The notes beneath the pieces are model-generated. The model saw only the letters and a list, made by a program, of their open reading frames with translations. It was not told the DNA's origin and made no database searches. Below, piece by piece: positions 63,839 through 64,000 of a DNA stretch of 64,000 nt. Source of the stretch: an uncultured Aeriscardovia sp. (GTDB lineage: Bacteria > Actinomycetota > Actinomycetes > Actinomycetales > Bifidobacteriaceae); NCBI GenBank assembly GCA_903789535.1, contig CAIFES010000004.1:75151-139150 (forward strand). Reading direction: 5' to 3'. The position numbers were made by a program, and so were the translations under genes. Each line of letters opens with the position of its first letter. Within the stretch, counting starts at the first letter, position 1.

Positions 63839-64000
63839 TCAGGCGTTCGCGAGGGCCTCGATCATGTAGTTGTTGATCGTGGCCATCACGGACTCGAGAT
63901 GGTCGGACTCGTTGCCGGCGACGAGATCCTTCTCGGAGACGTCGAGGACGCCCTTCTCGAGCGACTCGAGCGACTCCTTGCCCGCCTCGATGGACTTGCC
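63839..64000 (-). CDS. xylA: Xylose isomerase, C-terminal part
   Basis: Only the last 53 residues and stop are in the window. They read GKSIEAGKESLESLEKGVLD, then a segment with SEKDLVAGNESDHLESVM and NNYMIEALANA, and match the C-terminus of bifidobacterial xylose isomerase (ESDHLES and INNY ending). The neighbouring xylB and ROK repressor support the call. The rest lies beyond the window edge. Confidence 0.8.
   Translation of the reverse strand, partial: GKSIEAGKESLESLEKGVLDVSEKDLVAGNESDHLESVMATINNYMIEALANA

Overview
The window is chromosomal DNA of a high-GC actinobacterium, most likely a member of the Bifidobacteriaceae. This rests on gene content and order: recA-recX with a DUF3046 gene, clgR, cinA and pgsA; xerD-parA-scpA-scpB near typA; a MurE without the diaminopimelate signature followed by two FemAB-type transferases; the 24-residue protein bL37; and a xylose cluster run by a ROK repressor. 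No prophage, insertion sequence, CRISPR array, tRNA or rRNA was recognised. Most of the window is conserved core genome, densely packed, with most genes on the minus strand up to 40 kb.

Layout. 0-6.5 kb: secA, a two-gene FtsX/LolD-type ABC exporter, an unassigned structured RNA with its own terminator, and long-form hpf. 6.45-6.83 kb: the RNase P RNA gene rnpB on the plus strand, easily mistaken for a gene-free gap. 7-12 kb: recX, recA (with an SOS box), DUF3046, clgR, cinA C-terminal domain, pgsA. 12-18 kb: ftsK, miaA, a small alarmone synthetase and a Bax-inhibitor-1 protein. 18-26 kb: an EamA exporter, a CtpE-like P-type ATPase, a solitary sugar-binding-type lipoprotein, an RNA m5U methyltransferase, DUF3159 and DUF3710. 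26.7-31 kb: a peptide ABC importer with a fused double ATPase but no binding protein. 31-38.5 kb: xerC, a four-helix membrane protein, typA, scpB, scpA, parA, xerD. 38.7-40 kb: rplT, rpmI, infC, the last with an apparent AUC start. 40-45.5 kb: thiamine pyrophosphokinase, gap, 3-methyladenine glycosylase, a ybaK gene interrupted by an in-frame amber codon, aldose 1-epimerase and bL37.

45.5-45.8 kb is suspect sequence: G and C homopolymer runs bounded by a 14-bp inverted repeat, abutting a 13-bp tandem repeat. 46-52 kb: a SigH/SigR-type sigma factor with a divergent anti-sigma candidate, a DEDD exonuclease, murE and two femAB genes. 52-60 kb: smc, folC, aminopeptidase P and a Nudix hydrolase. 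60-64 kb: xylR-type ROK repressor, xylB, a maltose/galactoside-type O-acetyltransferase and the 3' end of xylA.

Functional groupings: chromosome segregation and dimer resolution (xerC, xerD, parA, scpA, scpB, smc, ftsK), DNA repair (recA, recX, tag), stress and protein quality control (clgR, hpf, sigma/anti-sigma, alarmone synthetase), cell-wall bridge synthesis (murE, femAB x2) and xylose use. The observations most worth following are the structured RNA at 5.4-5.5 kb, the amber codon in ybaK, the AUC start of infC, the insertion in the SMC hinge and the artefact-like block at 45.56-45.76 kb.
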